A stretch of DNA of 38,654 nt from Symbiodinium natans (Eukaryota > Sar > Dinophyceae > Suessiales > Symbiodiniaceae), in contig CAJNDS010002369.1 of the NCBI GenBank assembly GCA_905221605.1, positions 250,001-288,654 of the forward strand, given 5' to 3'. Position numbers and translations under genes: made by a program. The notes beneath the pieces are model-generated. The model searched no databases and was not told where the DNA came from. It saw nothing but the letters and a program-made list of their open reading frames with translations. Shown here in pieces: positions 35,240-38,654 of this stretch (position 1 is the stretch's first letter; each line of letters starts with the position of its first letter).

Positions 35240-35392
35240 ATAAACCCTGAGGCCCCCCCTCCTCCGTGGCTGTGGACGGCCGTCTCGTGATGTCGTGGGC
35301 TTTGACGGCCTCGGCCGTCCATGGCCGCGCAGATACCGGCTGGCTTGCGGGAGTTGGAGCCCCTCTCCTGGCATGGCTTTAGCTCTTCTGGC
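35240..35392 (-). CDS. possible exon downstream of a fold-back element
   Basis: The minus strand is open in two frames; the better reads SARPWTAEAVKAHDITRRPS, TATEEGG. It directly follows the fold-back element at 35,393-35,486, whose end supplies AG. Confidence 0.35.
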
Positions 35393-35486
35393 TGGTTCTT
35401 AGAGGGAATGAGGGAGTGTGGCACCCTATATACTCCCTTAAAGGGTATATAGGGTACCTCATTCCCTCGTTCCCTACTTAGAACCA
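35393..35486. mobile_element. fold-back element, family V
   Basis: 94 bp made of two roughly 46-bp inverted arms: TGGTTCTTAGAGGGAATGAG and the complement of CTCGTTCCCTACTTAGAACCA, continuing through GGCACCCTATATACTCCCTT / AAAGGGTATATAGGGTACC. Almost a perfect hairpin with no loop. Confidence 0.8.
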
Positions 35487-36040
35487 GGGGGTCTTAGGGT
35501 GGTTCCTGAATATGGGCCCCTTGTATACCCCATTCCAGCCCATACTTCAGAACCCCTTAAGGGAGGAAGGGAGCATATTAAGGGCCAATGTAACTACCCT
35601 TAACTTAGAGTGGTTGAGGGGTAAGGGTCTGCGGGCTTCAGTGATTTTTTAGGCTCTTCAGGGTACAATCAAATCTGGGAAACCCTGAGCCTAAAGGCCA
35701 CAAAACATCTGAGCTTGTTTAGAAAAGATTGGTGCGGGTTTCGACGTTTATCGCCTCGGAGCTCGGTTGGAGTTTAGGGTTGCAAGCTTCAGGGTATAGC
35801 TTTTCGGGCGCCCAGGCGAGATGCCCATGGTTCAGGGTTCAGGACACCCGCTCAGTGAGGGTACCTTAAGCCCCGAAACCCGGTGAGGGCAAGTCCAAGA
35901 CCTCCAAGCAAGGCCTCAAGCGACAAGAGCCCTGCAGCCTTTTCCTCTTCGCGCCCAGATGTCGGCGGTTAGTAAACGCTTTCGGGAGTATCACCAACTC
36001 GCGCGACCACGCGAATCATATCTTCCATGCCTTCCATGCC
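35487..36040. other. region downstream of the transporter gene
   Basis: No poly-A signal is recognised, as expected for dinoflagellates. Contains GGGAGGAAGGGAG and related words partly similar to the family V arms near 35,555; no gene seen. Confidence 0.5.
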
Positions 36041-38384
36041 CTACCCGGCACCCATGCTCCCATCTCCATCAGCCCAGGTACCCATGTATGGCCGAGGCCG
36101 GATGTGCGCCAGCTGAACCCGTCCGGTACGTTGGCAGCGCACGCTGGCCAGGATCGTCGCAGAAGTGATCAGGCCTGCCAAGGACAGCATCAGTCCTGGC
36201 CCATATGGCCTTGGTAGCCCAGTAGAACCATCTCATCTCGAGGGTACACTTTTTTGGGGTTGGTTACTGCATAACTTAAGGAAATCTAGGATCAGAGCGC
36301 CCCCCCCCCCCCCCAAAAAAAAAAAGTAAACAAATAAATAAATAATAATAATCATAATAATAATACTAATAAACAGCAAAAAAGGGCAACAGGGCACCAC
36401 TGGGCTACTGAGCGGCGTCCACTCGAGAGATGCTTCGGCGAAGAGGGGAGCAAAGCCGCCAAAGAGGCCGAAGCCAATGTTGTAGCTCACCTTAGGGGAC
36501 CAAATGAACCCCAAAATTGGGGAAAATGGGGGGGGGGGGGGGGAATATACCCTATACCATTATAGTCCTAAAATTGGGGGGGGGGGGGGGGGGGCCATAG
36601 ACCCTATACTATTCTAGTCCCTATTGAGGTATATGAACCATAAACGCTTTGAGGGCTCATTTGGTCCCCAAGGCACCCCCACTCCCAAGTTGCGGACCGC
36701 CGTGGGGAAAAGCTCAGCGCAGTACAAGTAGACCGTGAATTGCAGGCTCGTCACTAAGCCTGGGCGTGCGAATCTTACGAGGGGGGTGAGGTGAGGGGGC
36801 CAAGGGGGGGGGAGGGGGGGAGGGGGGGGCAAGCTCAAAGCGATGGTTGTCAAAAGGAGAAACAGTTGTATGGACTAAGCCCGTTCAGAAGCTTGAGGCA
36901 ACCGTATACGTGGCAAACAGGTTTGCAACGCTCCCAGGATCAGAAGCTAAGGCCATGAAGAGAGGCAAGCCGGCTGCAGTCTGAGCGATTGCGCCAGCGA
37001 GCATGAGCAAGCCCGTGCCGTATATGTCAGCCAGCCAGCCAACCGGAAGCGCCAAAGCCATCTGGAGCAGTCTTGAGCAAGTCCCTGCCAGCATTAAGTA
37101 GTCCGGCGGAGCCCCGTGCTTCTTCAGAAAGGAATTCATCCAGACCAGACCACCATACTGAAAGACTGCAAAAGACATGACCCCCCCGATGCCGATCATG
37201 ACAGCGGAGAAGTGGGTACAAGCAAACTCCATCAACTGTCGCCTCGTGGACTTCCTGTCTTTTGGCCGGCCAACTGCCTCGTTAAGATCATTGTCGCTGT
37301 CACTGTTTGAAATCTCAGAGTGGGCATGCTCTTCCTCGAAGAGCTCAGATTCCCGCAAGCAAAACAAACGCCCCCAAACGCTGACCAGTCCGGGGACGAT
37401 GGCCAGAATGAAAGGCCAACGCCACGCCCAATCCAACATGCTGCCCTCACCAAAGTGAGACTGGAAAGCCCAAACGACCAGCCTTGCCAGCATGAAACCG
37501 GCATTGGCCGTTATGGAGATACATGTGACGCAGCGCCCCATGGAGCGGCGAGGTGAGACCTCTGTGATGTAAGTTGTTACAGCTCCTATCTCACCACCTG
37601 TGCAGAGCCCCTGCACGAGGCGAAGAAAAAATAGCAGACCAACGCCTAGGTCAGCCATGCCACTGTCGTTCCCCCACAGCCGGGGCGTTGGGAGCAATCC
37701 TTGCCCGACTGTAGCTGCCAACATGCCGATCACAGAGACAATCACCGCCATCTTGCGGCCAAAGGTATCGCTCAAGATCCCAAGGAACCTGGCTTCCCCA
37801 GTAACCTAGGAGAAAAAAGTGCACCCTTGTTGGTTTACAGGGGTTTATATGGGATAAGAACCCAATAAAAAGGGAATAAGGGTACTACTGGGCATCCTAG
37901 GAACATTCCGCCCAAGGGACGCGCCGCGAAGGTCGCTGTAAACCCCAACCATGTCGCCAAGGCAGAACCTCTGAAGAAGTTCCTTTCCATGTAGCTTTCC
38001 ATGTAACCTTACAATCTGAGTTCACAAAGCTACTTAAGGGAGATCCTCAGTTAGCTGGCCGGGAGCCAGAGGCAGAATAAGCCCACGTCTACAACATTGC
38101 AATTGCAAGCTTCATAGCTCTAGCAACAAGCAAGCAAGAAAGATGGCCCAGGGGGCAACCTTGGCTGCACTGCCTCACTAAACCGAGTACCAGTATCAGG
38201 GTTCTTGGGTTCGGGGCTTAGGGTTTAGGGTGTTTTAGGGTCTAGGGTTTAGGGTTTAGCGTTTAGGGTGAACCCTCCAAGACAAGTTGCCATACACGGC
38301 GAACTCGTACCATTCTAAGGTATTGCCAAGCAAAACTGGCCAGTAGTTGCGCAGGAGCATCCACAGGTCATTCCCGGAACCCAT
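36041..38384 (-). CDS. six-exon MFS transporter, metabolite:H+ symporter (ProP-like)
   Basis: Exons (minus): 38384-38284, 37994-37905, 37788-36910, 36746-36677, 36490-36408, 36209-36041; 1,392 nt, 463 residues, phases consistent throughout, stop TAG at 36,043-36,041. TM1 carries GNTLEWYEFAVYG (residues 20-32), a hallmark of the MHS branch of MFS; RPLGG (59-63) and SDTFGRK (70-76) form the TM2-TM3 loop motif; GLCTGGEIGAVTTYITEVSP lies near TM4; an acidic Ser/Asp/Glu loop separates the halves; AELFPTAVRNLG (about 366-377) is the conserved late motif. Family members import proline/betaine or organic acids with H+ across the plasma membrane. Introns 2, 3 and 4 are GT-AG; intron 1 is placed as GT-AG but an AG|G alternative exists; intron 5 starts TA. 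Start is the only plausible ATG upstream of TM1. Substrate unknown. Confidence 0.85.
36210..36407 (-). mobile_element. intron 5 = family I introner-like element (copy D)
   Basis: 198 bp with termini TAGCCCAGTGGTGCCC and ACTGGGCTACCAAG at the exact exon edges (CTCAG|TAGCCC...CCAAG|GCC). Inside are an (AAT)n tract and A11/C-runs that make this copy longer than A-C. Removal joins ...WTPL and R-PYGPGLML in phase 2. Confidence 0.75.
36491..36676 (-). mobile_element. intron 4 = inverted-repeat element, family VII
   Basis: 186 bp, GT-AG. Termini CCTTGGGGACCAAATGAGCC and GGTTCATTTGGTCCCCTAAGG are inverted repeats of about 20 bp lying directly at the exon edges, with GGTG on both sides as a possible short target duplication. 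The centre has two G homopolymers and a duplicated ATACCCTATACCATTATAGTCC-like word. Confidence 0.7.
36747..36909 (-). other. intron 3 of the transporter, no element recognised
   Basis: 163 bp, GT-AG as placed. Contains C-rich blocks interrupted by single T. No inverted termini seen. Confidence 0.6.
37789..37904 (-). mobile_element. intron 2 = family VI introner-like element with duplicated splice-site sequence
   Basis: 116 bp, GT-AG. The intron begins GTTCCTAGG and the following exon begins GTTCCTTGG, an 8 of 9 direct repeat expected if the target duplication supplied the donor. The interior CCTAGGATGCCCAGTAGTAC...GGGTGCACTTTTTTCTCCTAG matches 31,086 and 6,374. This choice of sites restores the uninterrupted GGMFLGILSDTFGRK motif. 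Confidence 0.75.
37995..38283 (-). other. intron 1 of the transporter, contains telomere-like repeat
   Basis: 289 bp, placed as GT-AG (AACTT|GTCTTGG ... GGAAAG|CTACATGG). It includes a TTTAGGG tract (38,216-38,270), showing that these repeats reside inside transcribed genes. A 12-bp tandem duplication TACATGGAAAG at the acceptor allows an alternative acceptor and reading (SWR instead of FYMER). Confidence 0.6.
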
Positions 38385-38420
38385 TGCGCAAAAAGGCAGG
38401 CACGTACTTCTTGGCGTAAA

Positions 38421-38575
38421 TAATGCACACACACACACACGCATGTGTATCAACATATATATATATACACACATGCATATACAAATATATGTATGTGCGT
38501 ATATCTGTACATCTATATTATACGTGTTCTGTTCTGTGCGGACAGTAGCTATATTATACGTGTACATATATACAC
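38421..38575. repeat. CA/TA microsatellite upstream of the transporter
   Basis: (CA)n then (TA)n and TATATACACAC words. A 16-bp unit with GTAGCTATATTATACGTG recurs (38,514 and 38,547). No promoter motif can be named; dinoflagellates lack standard TATA promoters. Confidence 0.8.
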
Positions 38576-38654
38576 GCACAACATTGCAGATGGCGAGCGC
38601 TGATGGTAAGCAGATGGATATATGGACAGATATGCATGTGCATATGCATACTAC

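Noticed and set aside
37789-37904. Alternative intron 2 boundaries at CCTAG|G on both sides
   Set aside because: It would add seven residues inside the conserved MFS loop; the GT-AG choice restores the motif and is preferred.

Overview
This is nuclear DNA of a dinoflagellate. Four things point there: dense interspersed TTTAGGG/CCCTAAA tracts, a copia-type retrotransposon whose Gag knuckle (CX2CX4HX6C), HVDD reverse transcriptase and DTGCNQSC protease look like dinoflagellate elements, genes cut into tiny exons with GT-AG, GC-AG and looser splice sites, and short inverted-repeat elements that form introns. I cannot fix the genus. No rRNA, tRNA, CRISPR or bacterial operon was seen.

Layout. (1) 1-22.7 kb: short islands of 30-160 bp with coding character, nearly all reading on the minus strand, set among telomere-like repeats, G/C homopolymers and small inverted-repeat elements. 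Many islands have a splice acceptor and a donor and can be read as micro-exons. Between about 0.3 and 7 kb several resemble EF-hand and membrane segments, so a Ca2+-regulated membrane protein is possible; the other islands are not recognised. (2) 22,765-30,883: a nearly complete 8.1-kb Ty1/copia-superfamily element on the minus strand, with identical 171-bp LTRs, a CTTG target duplication and an initiator-Met-tRNA-like primer site. It encodes Gag, tandem zinc ribbons, protease, a DNA-methyltransferase-like domain, integrase, RT and RNase H, and its frame changes three times. (3) 30.9-35.4 kb: more minus-strand exon islands in repeat DNA, including a 54-codon exon bounded on both sides by introner-like elements. 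(4) 36,041-38,384: the one host gene that can be assembled end to end, a six-exon, 463-residue major-facilitator transporter of the metabolite:H+ symporter (ProP-like) type on the minus strand.

The most interesting signal is the set of about 100-200 bp inverted-repeat elements. At least five sequence families are present. In the transporter gene three of five introns are such elements, and elsewhere copies lie exactly between coding-like segments. One intergenic copy has a clear 10-11 bp target duplication. The window therefore looks like a snapshot of intron gain by non-autonomous DNA transposons (introners), next to a retrotransposon carrying a captured methyltransferase-like domain.

Limits: all exon islands were read by eye. 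Single islands of 15-30 codons can be open by chance, so confidence is low unless phase, splice sites or element boundaries agree.
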